64,000 nt of DNA from Lachnospiraceae bacterium (GTDB lineage Bacteria > Bacillota > Clostridia > Lachnospirales > Lachnospiraceae): assembly GCA_017472605.1 (NCBI GenBank), contig JAFUPV010000027.1, positions 151,318 through 215,317 of the forward strand. The letters are read 5' to 3'. Below the pieces are notes generated by a model. That model was not told the origin of the DNA, did no database searches, and was given only the letters and a program-made list of their open reading frames with translations. Below are positions 27,822 through 37,090 of the stretch, piece after piece; position 1 is the first letter of the stretch, and each line of letters starts with the position of its first letter. The translations under genes and the position numbers were made by a program.

Positions 27822-29162
27822 ATGGAGAAGAAAATGCCGCGCGAGATGACAGGCGCAGAGCTGAAATCCATGCTGAAGAGCAGCATCAATTTTAAGAGTC
27901 TTGGCGGAATGAAGTGTGAGGAACTGACTCTGCCGGAGGAAGACAAGCAGTGGTGGAGGGACGCTAAGATCGGCATGTTCATCCACTGGGGCCTGTATTC
28001 CATTCTCGGACGGGGAGAATGGGCCCGTTTTAACGAAAAGATTCCGAAGGAGGAATATGAAGCACTGGCAGATGAGTTCATTCCGGAGGATTTCTCCATG
28101 GATGAATGGACGGAGATTGCCAGATCCTTCGGTGCAAACTATGCGGTCATGGTAACAAGACACCACGATGGATTCGCGCTGTGGAACAGCGAGGGCAGCT
28201 ATGAGCATTTTGATTCCGGTCACCGCGGATCGCACCGGGACTTCGTCCAGGAATATGTGGACGCATGCAGAAAGGCAGGGCTGAAGGTTGGCCTTTACTA
28301 TTCCCCAATGGACTGGCGCTTCCCAGGCTACTTTGATCCAAAGGGACTGCCGGAGAACGCGGCGCTGATGAAGAAGCAGTGCTACGATCAGGTAGAGGAG
28401 CTGTGCAGCCGTTTCAATCCGGACATCCTCTGGTATGACGGCGGCTGGCTGGCGCACAAAGGAAGCGATACCTCCAGTGCCTGGTTCTGGGAGCCGGTTA
28501 AGCTGAACAAGATGGCCAGAAGCTACAATCCGAAGCTTCTGATCAATCCGCGTTCCGGCTGGGAAGGCGATTTCTACTGCGACGAGGGTTCCCATGAGAT
28601 TAAGGGAAAGATCATCCCAGTACCGTGGGAGAAGAACATGTGCGTCTGCTCCGGCTGTTCCTGGGGATGGATGGCAGATGACCCGGTTTCCGATTTTGAC
28701 TGGCTGATCCGCATGATGGTTAACGTTGTCTGCCGCGGCGGAAACTGGCTTGTAAACATCGGACCGGACCGCAACGGAAAAATTTCCGATGAAATTAAGA
28801 ACCGGATGCGTGAAGTAGGAGACTGGCTGCGAACCTACGGAGAGAGCGTTTACTGCACACAGGCAGGTCCGTTTGAGCCGGTGGATGATGTGTTTGGAAG
28901 TACATACCACGGAAATAAGGTTTATGTTCATGTGCTGGATACAAAGGCATTTGCCGATCAGGTTCTTCCGAAACTGGAGAATGAGATCATGGATGCCGCT
29001 CTGTTTGACGGACGTCAGGTGGAAGTGATGGAAACAGAGGACGGATATCGTTTCGTTCTTCCGGAAACAGAAGCGGCGCCGGATACCATTGTGGTACTGA
29101 CCATGAAGAATCCGGTCGAGAAGATGAAGGACGCGCAGATTTATTTTACCGGAAAGGAATAA
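27822..29162 (+). CDS. GH29 alpha-L-fucosidase (cytosolic)
   Basis: 446 aa, complete, with AAGGAGG upstream. Retaining alpha-L-fucosidase fold: WWRDAKIGMFIHWGLYS at the N-terminus, the HHDGFALWNS loop, and the nucleophile Asp in ILWYDGGW. The second half has RGGNWLVNIGPDRNG, which closes the barrel. No signal peptide. It sits 3 bp before the GH31 gene and after GH95, so the three probably remove fucose and then an underlying alpha-linked sugar from the same oligosaccharide. Confidence 0.93.
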   Translation: MEKKMPREMTGAELKSMLKSSINFKSLGGMKCEELTLPEEDKQWWRDAKIGMFIHWGLYSILGRGEWARFNEKIPKEEYEALADEFIPEDFSMDEWTEIARSFGANYAVMVTRHHDGFALWNSEGSYEHFDSGHRGSHRDFVQEYVDACRKAGLKVGLYYSPMDWRFPGYFDPKGLPENAALMKKQCYDQVEELCSRFNPDILWYDGGWLAHKGSDTSSAWFWEPVKLNKMARSYNPKLLINPRSGWEGDFYCDEGSHEIKGKIIPVPWEKNMCVCSGCSWGWMADDPVSDFDWLIRMMVNVVCRGGNWLVNIGPDRNGKISDEIKNRMREVGDWLRTYGESVYCTQAGPFEPVDDVFGSTYHGNKVYVHVLDTKAFADQVLPKLENEIMDAALFDGRQVEVMETEDGYRFVLPETEAAPDTIVVLTMKNPVEKMKDAQIYFTGKE

Positions 29163-29165
29163 GAG

Positions 29166-31451
29166 ATGAAGATTACAAGAATCGTGGGAACCGCGGACGG
29201 AATCGTCCGTGAGCCGCAGTGCTTTATTGAAGCGGACTTTACACCGGATGAGACAATCATTCAGAACGAGTCTGCGCGGATCCTGTTCGGCGAAGAAGAC
29301 CATCCGGTACTGATACAGTCCGGCTGGGAGCTGAAGAAGAAGGATATTTACCGCTTTGCGATTGAGGGAAAGGCAAAAATCGTAAAGAAAATGACCATTG
29401 ACGGTGAGCGTACTTTTGTTGAAAATGCGAAGGATATGCTGGTTGGCTCATCCTATGAGGGAACGCTGAAGCTGGATATCCGTTCCGATGAACGGATCCT
29501 TGGTCTGGGACAGCATGAGGACGGCATTGCCAATTACCGGAACTGTGTTCAGCATCTGTATCAGAACAACATGCAGATTCCAATGCCTGTGTTCCTTTCC
29601 ACAGGAGGATACGCAATCGTCCTTGCCGCGCAGTGCCTGATGATTTATGAGGAAAAAGAGAATCAGATCACTATTACTTTTGACGCGGCAGATCAAATCG
29701 ATTACTATGTCATTGAGGACGAAGATCTGCGAAAGCTGGCAAAAGCGGTGCGCCGCATGACCGGTAAGGCTGTTCTTCTGCCCAAATGGGCCTATGGCTA
29801 TGTGCAGTCCAGAGAGAAATACCGCACGCAGCAGGAGCTGCTTGATATTGCCGCTGAGTTTCAGAGACGGAACATTCCTGTTTCCTGCCTGGTTCAGGAC
29901 TGGCAGACCTGGAACAGGAACATGTGGGGAGATAAGCATCTGGACAAGTCCCGCTATCCCAATCTGAAGGAAGCGCTTGATGCTCTTCACGATCAGGGAA
30001 TCGGTTTCCTGTTTTCCATCTGGCCAAACATCAACAAGGGCAGTGAGGACAATGCGGAAATGGTGGAAGCGGGAAAGATGTATGCGAACCTGTCCACCTA
30101 TGATGCCTTTGACGAGGAAGCAAGAGCGCTTTACTGGAAACAGTGTGAGCGTGAGATTTTTGCTGCCGGTACCGATGGCTGGTGGTGTGACTCCAGTGAA
30201 CCGTTTACACCGGACTGGGGCGGCGTTGACAAAAAGACCGCTGAGGAGCGCTATGAGCTGGCAAAGGGGTCTCTGACGAAATATATGGATGCGAGACAGG
30301 GCAATTCCTATGCGCTGTTCCATGCACTGGGAATTCATGACAATCAGAGAAAATCGGACAATTCCAAACGTGTCATCAACCTGACCCGCTCCGGCTATCC
30401 GTCCATTCAGAAATATGGTGCCATCCTCTGGTCCGGCGATATCATGGCGACCTGGGACGTCTATAAAAATCAGATTGTGGAAGGACTTCAGATGGCGGCC
30501 AGCGGATTCCCTTACTGGACGCTGGATATCGGTGCGTTCTTCACCGGAAATCAGGAGTGCTGGAAGCGGTTCAGTGGTGTAAAGGAGGGAATTCATCCCT
30601 GGTTCTGGAACGGCCTGTTTGAACAGGGAAATGCCGATCTGGGATACCGCGAGCTCTATACCAGATGGCTCCAGTACGGCACATTCCTGCCCATCATGCG
30701 GTCCCACGGAACAGACACGCCCCGTGAACCCTGGTTCTATGGCGAGGAGGGAGACCTTTACTATGACACAATTGTCAAGTACATTCGTCTCCGCTATCAT
30801 CTGGTTCCGTATATCTACAGCCTTGCATGGAAGGTATACAAAGAAGATGAGATGATGATGAGAAGCCTTGTCTTCGACTATCCGTCCGATGAGACTGCTG
30901 CCACATGCACGGATCAGTACCTGTTCGGTGATTTCCTGGTATGCCCGGTAACAGAAGCGATGGAATATGGTCCGGAAAGCACACCGCTGAACAAAAAACA
31001 GGTTCGTTCGGTTTACCTTCCGGAGGGAATCTGGTATGACTATGAAAATAAGACAATGCTGACGGGTAAAAAGACCATCGAAGCAGATGCGCCGGTGTCT
31101 CACATGCCTCTTTACATCCGGGGCGGAAGCATTGTTCCGGTGGAGCAGAAAGGTGCGGCAAACCTCTATGAAAAGCAGATGACCGAAACGCTGACGGTTG
31201 AAATTTATGGAGGCGCGGACGGAAGCTTTGTCTATTATCAGGATGCCGGCAATGGCTATGAATATCAGAATGGTGCATATGCGGCGATTCCGCTTCACTG
31301 GTCGGATGCGGACCGGAAGCTGGCTGTTGGTGCAGTGGAAGGCAGCTATGCATATCCGCAGAAAATCAGAATTCTTCTTTATACACAGGAGGGCTGTATG
31401 GAGGCTTCGGCTGTGTATGAGGGAGAGGAGATTGCAATTGAAATAAAGTAA
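29166..31451 (+). CDS. GH31 alpha-glucosidase/alpha-xylosidase-type enzyme (cytosolic)
   Basis: 761 aa, complete. The family region A is DGWWCDSSEPF, with the nucleophile Asp, and the segment IMRSHGTDTPREPWFYGEE follows in the barrel. The N-terminal beta-sandwich has the LGLGQHEDG motif. GH31 includes alpha-glucosidases, alpha-xylosidases and alpha-galactosidases; the neighbours suggest xylosidase activity on fucosylated xyloglucan-like side chains, but this is inference. It begins 3 bp after the GH29 stop. Confidence 0.9.
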   Translation: MKITRIVGTADGIVREPQCFIEADFTPDETIIQNESARILFGEEDHPVLIQSGWELKKKDIYRFAIEGKAKIVKKMTIDGERTFVENAKDMLVGSSYEGTLKLDIRSDERILGLGQHEDGIANYRNCVQHLYQNNMQIPMPVFLSTGGYAIVLAAQCLMIYEEKENQITITFDAADQIDYYVIEDEDLRKLAKAVRRMTGKAVLLPKWAYGYVQSREKYRTQQELLDIAAEFQRRNIPVSCLVQDWQTWNRNMWGDKHLDKSRYPNLKEALDALHDQGIGFLFSIWPNINKGSEDNAEMVEAGKMYANLSTYDAFDEEARALYWKQCEREIFAAGTDGWWCDSSEPFTPDWGGVDKKTAEERYELAKGSLTKYMDARQGNSYALFHALGIHDNQRKSDNSKRVINLTRSGYPSIQKYGAILWSGDIMATWDVYKNQIVEGLQMAASGFPYWTLDIGAFFTGNQECWKRFSGVKEGIHPWFWNGLFEQGNADLGYRELYTRWLQYGTFLPIMRSHGTDTPREPWFYGEEGDLYYDTIVKYIRLRYHLVPYIYSLAWKVYKEDEMMMRSLVFDYPSDETAATCTDQYLFGDFLVCPVTEAMEYGPESTPLNKKQVRSVYLPEGIWYDYENKTMLTGKKTIEADAPVSHMPLYIRGGSIVPVEQKGAANLYEKQMTETLTVEIYGGADGSFVYYQDAGNGYEYQNGAYAAIPLHWSDADRKLAVGAVEGSYAYPQKIRILLYTQEGCMEASAVYEGEEIAIEIK

Positions 31452-31967
31452 AAAACAAGCGACAATCCAAACATGGCGGCTTTCAGCGATACAGGCGGGA
31501 AGCCGCCAAATGTCGTTTCAGTACAGGTGGGAAGTTGCCATGTGTCGTTTTTCATATAGCCGGAGGCGCGACAGACACCGGCATCGCGTGATTCGCGGAT
31601 TGTGGATAAGTGAGCTGTATAGACAGCAGGGCACACAATATGTGAGAAAACTGAAAAAAACAAGGGAAAGGTTGCAATATTCGAGAGAACATGATACACT
31701 ATGCGTGAGGCAGTGAGCCAGCAGCGGACCGCTGCAAGCTCATGCGGCGAATGCCGCGATCCGGAAAATCAGTTCGGAATGCCTGAAATAATTATTGTTT
31801 TCTCATATACATGATATGAGAGAGCCTTACACAAGATAAAGCCAAATACGATCCCATGTGGGGTACATACGTGGATAACAGACAGGTACTGCACAGGGAG
31901 TCGATGCCAAAACGCCCTGTGCGCGGAACAACAGATTCTGTATATACAGGGAAAGTGAGGCGTTATT
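31452..31967. other. Non-coding interval rich in inverted and direct repeats
   Basis: No plausible gene. Near its left end GGCGGCTT and AAGCCGCC form a stem (about 31476-31507), and two related copies of ACAGGYGGGAAGYYGCCA follow one another, each ahead of TGTCGTTT. Further right are CAGCGGACCGCTG (about 31724), CTCATATACATGATATGAG (about 31801), and a stem from GCACAGGG with CCCTGTGC (about 31894-31922). These suggest a structured leader of the downstream nuclease gene or remnants of a small repeat element. Confidence 0.55.
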
Positions 31968-32912
31968 TTGGAAACGAATATCGAAACGTACGATACTGGT
32001 CTGATTCTCCAGTGGCATCCGGCTGCCTGCAGTGCGGTACAGCTGGAAATGGGAGAAGGATTGCGTAATCTGGCCTGTGAGCCGGAGCACAATCTGAGCC
32101 GAATGCCGCTGCGGATTGATCTGCTGGTAGTTAAAGACAAGGACGATGCGGAAATCAGAAATGAGATCGGAAAACTGTTCAGCCGTTACAATGTGATGGA
32201 ATTCAAATCACCGGATGCATCCTGTTCGTCGGACGTCTATTATAAGACAGTGGGTTATGCCTGTCTGTATAAGGCGGATCGTGTAACAGAAAAGGAGATT
32301 CCGATTGAGGACATTACGATTTCAATTATCAGAAAGCGGAAGCCGGTCAAGCTGTTGAAGTATCTGCGCAAGATGGAGTTTGAAGTGAAGGAGGCCTATC
32401 CGGGAATCTATTATGTGAAGAAGAAAGGATTGTTTGACACCCAGCTCATTGTAACGAATGAGTTGGATCCGCAGAAGCATCCATGGATCACATCATTGAC
32501 AAAGGGACTCGGAATGGACGCAATTCGCCGGTTGCTGAAGAAAATTGACTCACTGGATTCGCATGAGATGAAAAAATATGCGGATTCTGTGCTGAATTTT
32601 GTGATGGAGGCAAACCCGGAGGAATTCAGAGAGTTGAAGAAGGAGGGCAGAAACATGTGTGAGGCTTTGCTGCGGTTGATGAAACCGGAACTGGATGAGG
32701 CAAAAGAGAAGGCGGAAGCGGAAGGAAGAGCCGCAGGAATGTCTGCCGGTCTGGCAGAGGGAAGAGCAGAAGGAAGAACAACTGGAATTCGTATGACACA
32801 GTTTGTTATCAAGAAGCTTGTTGATTCCGGACGCTTTGAGGAGCTGAAGATGGCGGCGGAGGATGAGATGCTGCTGCGTAAGCTTGCGGAAGAATTTGGA
32901 TTCAGCGAGTAA
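31968..32912 (+). CDS. Rpn-family PD-(D/E)XK nuclease/transposase-like protein
   Basis: 314 aa from TTG 31968, supported by GTGAGG seven bases upstream. The core has the PD-(D/E)XK pattern: Asp in RIDLLVV and Glu-x-Lys in NVMEFKSP, followed by YKTVGYACLYKA. The C-terminus has the Gly/Glu/Arg repeats seen in this family (AEGRAAGMSAGLAEGRAEGR) and a helical tail. Rpn proteins are recombination-promoting nucleases that occur in multiple copies in Lachnospiraceae genomes. It is probably an accessory gene and not part of the glycan pathway. Confidence 0.8.
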   Translation: METNIETYDTGLILQWHPAACSAVQLEMGEGLRNLACEPEHNLSRMPLRIDLLVVKDKDDAEIRNEIGKLFSRYNVMEFKSPDASCSSDVYYKTVGYACLYKADRVTEKEIPIEDITISIIRKRKPVKLLKYLRKMEFEVKEAYPGIYYVKKKGLFDTQLIVTNELDPQKHPWITSLTKGLGMDAIRRLLKKIDSLDSHEMKKYADSVLNFVMEANPEEFRELKKEGRNMCEALLRLMKPELDEAKEKAEAEGRAAGMSAGLAEGRAEGRTTGIRMTQFVIKKLVDSGRFEELKMAAEDEMLLRKLAEEFGFSE

Positions 32913-33044
32913 AATTTCAGGAAATAGAGATGGTGTAGGGAACCGGCGGCGTAACCGTCGGTTTCCTTGTATCAATATGGATTCAGAGAAGTGCGACGAT
33001 TATACGTTCTTACAGGTGCAGCTTATTTTTATGAGGAGAAACGA

Positions 33045-33851
33045 ATGGAAGAGTACAGCAGACAAAACAAAAAAGCATGGGAATATAATACCTATGAGTT
33101 CTGGGTGACTCACTCCGGAACACCACAGGAACGGGCAAAAAAGGATTTGGAAGATCCGGTACGTATGTTGAGAAAATATGCGGCATATTTTGATACCTAT
33201 CAGGGGATTCGTGTGGCGAATATCTGTGGTTCCTGCGGAAAGAAAGCAGTTCCCCTGGCAATTCTTGGCGCAGATGTTACTGTATTTGATATCTCGGAGC
33301 AGAACAGACGGTATGCGATGGAAGTTGCAGAGGCGGCAGGCATAGAACTGACTTATGTGGTTGGTGATGTGCTGGATATTGATCTGGAGAAGTATGGAAA
33401 CCGGTTTGACGTGGTATTTATGGAAGGAGGAATTCTTTCCTATTTCCATGATATCGACCAGTTTATGAGAAAGATGCATTCTCTTTTAAAACCGGGCGGA
33501 AAAATGATCTGCAGTGACTTTCATCCATTTATCAAGATTGCGGATGTTCTGAATCTGGAATTGCCAACTATGAGCTATTTTTCAACGGATGTGTTTGAGG
33601 GAGAAATGGCTCATGCCAGATTTTTCCGGGAAGAAATCAGGAGACAGATGCCAAAATGCAGCTATCGGAAGTATACGGTCAGTGAGATTATCAACGGAGC
33701 AATCGGAAGCGGATTTTTTCTGACTCGCTTTGATGAACATCCTGCCTGGGAAAATGACCGTGTTCCAGGCGAGTTTACGCTGATTGCTGAAAAAAGATCA
33801 GAGGAGGAAAAACAATGGAGAAACATAAGGAGCCGCAGGTCGGTCTGGTAA
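33045..33851 (+). CDS. SAM-dependent class I methyltransferase
   Basis: Predicted 268 aa from ATG 33045 with GAGGAG upstream. The SAM-binding motif I reads VANICGSCGKKAVPLA, the acidic residue after strand 2 is in VTVFDIS, and motif IV is FDVVFMEGGILSYF, followed by LLKPGGKMICSDFHPF. The substrate is unknown. Its last 37 bases overlap the start of the DUF2079 membrane protein gene, which implies coupled translation. Confidence 0.88.
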   Translation: MEEYSRQNKKAWEYNTYEFWVTHSGTPQERAKKDLEDPVRMLRKYAAYFDTYQGIRVANICGSCGKKAVPLAILGADVTVFDISEQNRRYAMEVAEAAGIELTYVVGDVLDIDLEKYGNRFDVVFMEGGILSYFHDIDQFMRKMHSLLKPGGKMICSDFHPFIKIADVLNLELPTMSYFSTDVFEGEMAHARFFREEIRRQMPKCSYRKYTVSEIINGAIGSGFFLTRFDEHPAWENDRVPGEFTLIAEKRSEEEKQWRNIRSRRSVW

Positions 33852-35587
33852 TCAACCGGGCGATCACAGCCTGGATGGCAGCTGTTCTGCTCTGGGTAAT
33901 GGTTGGAGACGGAGCGTTTCTGACAACTGAATATGCAGCGCAGATACATACCATCGGCTTCTTTGCCGTTATTCTGCTTGTGTTTGTCATTCTGAATCTG
34001 CCAGTTAAAAATCCTGTGGTTCCGTGGGTGGACCGATATGGAATTCTTATTTTATTTCTTCTGTATGCAGGGAAAACAATCGATAAAAATAAAGACTTCA
34101 CCTACTTTATCGGCGTGATGCTTGTTCTGATGCTGATCCTTGCTTACACGGTGAATCAGACAGGAGATGGGTTCAGAAACCAGATTGAGATCAGAAAAAA
34201 CAGAACCGTTATCGCAATCTATGTGGTTGCTGCATCGGTCTATCTGCTGATTGCAGGCGGCACCACCATCCTGAACTATCTGCTTTACTATGCACCGGCC
34301 TATGATTTCGGAATCTGGGTACAGATGTTTCATTACATGAAAGAAACGCTGCAGCCGCTGACTACGGTGGAGCGATCACAGCTCCTTTCCCATTTTGCCG
34401 TTCATTTTTCGCCGATTTACTACGTCTATCTGCCATTTTACCTGCTGTTTCCCAATCCGGTTACGCTGCAGGTGCTGCAGGTCATTACGGCTGCCAGCGG
34501 AATCATTCCGGTCTATCTGCTCTGCAAAAGAAGGGGACTTGGAAAACGAGCCGCCGCCGTCTTCGGAGTTCTCTTTGCTCTGTATCCGGCAATTGCAGGC
34601 GGCTGCTATTTTGACATGCATGAGAACTGTTTTCTGCTTCCGTTTCTTCTGTGGATCTTTTACTTCATGGAAACGGAAAACTGGAAGGGGATTGTTCTGT
34701 TCTCTGTTCTGACCATGCTGATCAAGGAAGATACACCGGTATATATCGCCTGCATCGGCCTGTACCTTGCGCTGAGTAAGAAAAAATATGGAAATGGTCT
34801 GTTTCTGACCGGGCTTGCTGTGTTTGTGTTTGGCCTGACGGTCAGCCTGATGAATCAATTCGGTCTTGGTGTCATGACTTATCGGTATGATAACTATGCG
34901 TCCGGGGACGCAGGCGGGCTGGGAATGGTGATCAAAACCTTTCTGACCAACCCGGCTTATGCACTGACCCAGTGCATCACGGCTGACAAGATAAAAGTCC
35001 TTCTGGCACTGCTGCTTCCCCTTGGCTTTCTGCCGCTGCTCACAAAGGATATTGCCAGATATGTGCTCTTTCTTCCGATTATTTTGGTGAATCTGGCATC
35101 CGACTACAGCTACCAGTATTCCATGTTTCACCAGTACATGTTTGGAACCAGCGCGATCCTGATCTATCTGGCAATCCTCAATTACAGTGAACTGACAGCC
35201 GGAGCAAGGCGGTATCTGGGAATGGTCGGACTCTGCGGAAGCCTTCTGATCATGCCATTCTATTCCCTGTCCAGGTCCTATTACTGGAAGACATACCAGT
35301 CACAGAAAACAGGAAATGATACACTGAATCTGGTCATGGACTCCATCCCGCAAACTGCTTCTGTCAGCGCGTCTGCCTATTTTGTTCCCCACCTGGCGGA
35401 TCGGGATGTGATCTATGAATATCCGGGCTTCTATTCCTATACGGATCTGACGGACTACATCGTTCTTGATCTCCGGTTTTATGAGGTGACGGAGGAGGAT
35501 GAGCTGTTTTTTGAGGAGAACGGATATGAAGTGATCGGAATGGAGGAAAAACTGTACATGGTTTTGAACCGGCAGCACGAAAAATAA
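33815..35587 (+). CDS. DUF2079 polytopic membrane protein
   Basis: 590 aa, complete, with AGAGGAGG upstream. At least ten hydrophobic segments. The DUF2079 signature is visible around YYAPAYDFGIWVQMFHYMKET and the HFSPIYYVYLPFYLLFPNP loop. The family is distantly related to membrane glycosyltransferases of the GT-C type, with acidic residues in the first outer loop (YDFG) and an extracellular C-terminal part. The function is not known. It overlaps the methyltransferase, so the two may act on the same lipid-linked or surface substrate. Confidence 0.85.
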   Translation: MEKHKEPQVGLVINRAITAWMAAVLLWVMVGDGAFLTTEYAAQIHTIGFFAVILLVFVILNLPVKNPVVPWVDRYGILILFLLYAGKTIDKNKDFTYFIGVMLVLMLILAYTVNQTGDGFRNQIEIRKNRTVIAIYVVAASVYLLIAGGTTILNYLLYYAPAYDFGIWVQMFHYMKETLQPLTTVERSQLLSHFAVHFSPIYYVYLPFYLLFPNPVTLQVLQVITAASGIIPVYLLCKRRGLGKRAAAVFGVLFALYPAIAGGCYFDMHENCFLLPFLLWIFYFMETENWKGIVLFSVLTMLIKEDTPVYIACIGLYLALSKKKYGNGLFLTGLAVFVFGLTVSLMNQFGLGVMTYRYDNYASGDAGGLGMVIKTFLTNPAYALTQCITADKIKVLLALLLPLGFLPLLTKDIARYVLFLPIILVNLASDYSYQYSMFHQYMFGTSAILIYLAILNYSELTAGARRYLGMVGLCGSLLIMPFYSLSRSYYWKTYQSQKTGNDTLNLVMDSIPQTASVSASAYFVPHLADRDVIYEYPGFYSYTDLTDYIVLDLRFYEVTEEDELFFEENGYEVIGMEEKLYMVLNRQHEK

Positions 35588-35626
35588 CACCGGATTCTTC
35601 TGCACAGAAATGGATGGAAATGGATT

Positions 35627-35662
35627 CCGGCATTTGACTTTCCATGCCGGTTATAGTATCAT
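35627..35662 (+). promoter_or_regulatory. Promoter with overlapping palindrome ahead of GH105
   Basis: TTGACT (35634-35639) and TATCAT (35657-35662) are 17 bp apart. The inverted repeat CCGGCAT (35627-35633) with ATGCCGG (35644-35650) brackets the -35 box, a position suited to an operator. Confidence 0.6.
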
Positions 35663-35743
35663 AGAATCAGTGATTCTGCCACAGAAGAACGTGTGAAAAA
35701 GAGGCAGAAGAGCCGTGAGGAAACCGGCAGAAAGTGAGGAAAC

Positions 35744-36940
35744 ATGGAAGCAGCAAGAATGCAGGCTGTGATGGAAAAAGCAAAGAACTACATCGATCAT
35801 CTGACCATTTATTCTAAGGTAAATGTACCGCGGGAAGTGGTGTCGGATGAGAAAAAATTTTTCTCCTGGGACAACGAAAAACGTACACCAGGCTACAAGC
35901 CATATCTTTATGACTGGAGCTATTACAACGGTGTTGTGATGGAAGGTCTGTTTGATATCTATGAAGCAGATCCGCAGAAGGGAGAGGCATATTATGCCTA
36001 TGTGAAAGAATATCTGGATCAAATGATCGTGACCGATGAGAATGGCAGGAAAAAGCTGAGCCGCAATCTTGCCGGATATGTGGATCACCATGGAGCGGAC
36101 TGCTACAAGACAGCAGCGCTGATCAGCCGCATAAGTGACGGTGCAGACGATTACATGGAGATTGCAGAGGAGCTTTATCGGGACCTGACCGATACCGGAC
36201 ACTTGAATTCCAAAGGGAATGTGGTTCCGCTGGAATTCATGGAAGAGGCGCTGGGCTGGAATTACTGGCACAGCTGGGCCGGCGGACAGCCGCCCAAATA
36301 TAAGGTATGGCTGGACGGACTCTACATGCTGCAGCCATTTCTTGCGCACCATGCCGCCCGAATTGGTGACAGAGCGCAGCTGGAACGGATTCAGAAGAGG
36401 CTGGACTGGGTTGCCGATGGGATGCTGGCGCCAGGCGGCATGTATTACCATGCCTGCAACAGCAGAGAGGATGTCTGCCCCTACCACTGGCTGCGTGCCA
36501 TGGGCTGGTATGGAATGGCAATGGTTGATGTGATGGAAGTGCTTCCGGAGGAATTCATGGATGCCAGAAAGAAGGCGCTGAAGAAATTCGTAGACGGCAT
36601 GCTGAAGTATCAGGATGAAAGCGGCATGTGGGCAAATCTGGCAGATCAGCCGGTAACGGAGACGAACCGCCTGGAAACAAGCGGAACGGCAATGCTGATT
36701 TATACCATCCTGAAAGGAGTCCGCAAGGGATGGCTGGACGAGTCATACCGGGAAGCGGCCGTTTGCGCATTTGCGGCAACGGTTGAGCGGAAGCTGGATG
36801 AAAACGGGCTGCAGGATATTTATCTGAAAGCAAGCGCAAACAATACGAATAATTATGAACTGACAGAGTACTATCTGCCGGATGAGGGCAAGGGAAGCGG
36901 TCCGTTTATCATGGCATATTCGGAGATGCTTTCTCTGTAA
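35744..36940 (+). CDS. GH105 unsaturated rhamnogalacturonyl/glucuronyl hydrolase (YteR-like)
   Basis: 398 aa, complete, with GTGAGGAAAC before the ATG. GH105 enzymes hydrate and release the unsaturated uronic acid left by pectate or rhamnogalacturonan lyases in the cytosol. The catalytic Asp is in KVWLDGLYMLQPFL, and WLRAMGWYGMAMVDVME is the other conserved stretch. No signal peptide. Followed by the ADP-ribosylglycohydrolase-like gene, with which it probably forms an operon. Confidence 0.93.
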   Translation: MEAARMQAVMEKAKNYIDHLTIYSKVNVPREVVSDEKKFFSWDNEKRTPGYKPYLYDWSYYNGVVMEGLFDIYEADPQKGEAYYAYVKEYLDQMIVTDENGRKKLSRNLAGYVDHHGADCYKTAALISRISDGADDYMEIAEELYRDLTDTGHLNSKGNVVPLEFMEEALGWNYWHSWAGGQPPKYKVWLDGLYMLQPFLAHHAARIGDRAQLERIQKRLDWVADGMLAPGGMYYHACNSREDVCPYHWLRAMGWYGMAMVDVMEVLPEEFMDARKKALKKFVDGMLKYQDESGMWANLADQPVTETNRLETSGTAMLIYTILKGVRKGWLDESYREAAVCAFAATVERKLDENGLQDIYLKASANNTNNYELTEYYLPDEGKGSGPFIMAYSEMLSL

Positions 36941-37090
36941 CAACGGAAGTGAGACAAAGAGACATCCCGAAAAGAGGCGGATGTGTCTGTGAACCGATGC
37001 TGTTAGCCGGGAACGGCAGGATACAGCCCAGGAAAAGAATGCCAGAGGGCTGCCTGCATTGAAAAGGAACAGAAAGAAGTGGAGGATATT

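Noticed and set aside
29448-31298. 616-codon antisense frame opposite GH31
   Set aside because: Shadow of the GH31 gene; the encoded sequence looks like no protein family.
31379-31699. 106-codon minus-strand frame over the 31.5-kb gap
   Set aside because: It runs through the repeat copies and the end of GH31, with no initiation signals; treated as part of the repeat-rich non-coding interval.
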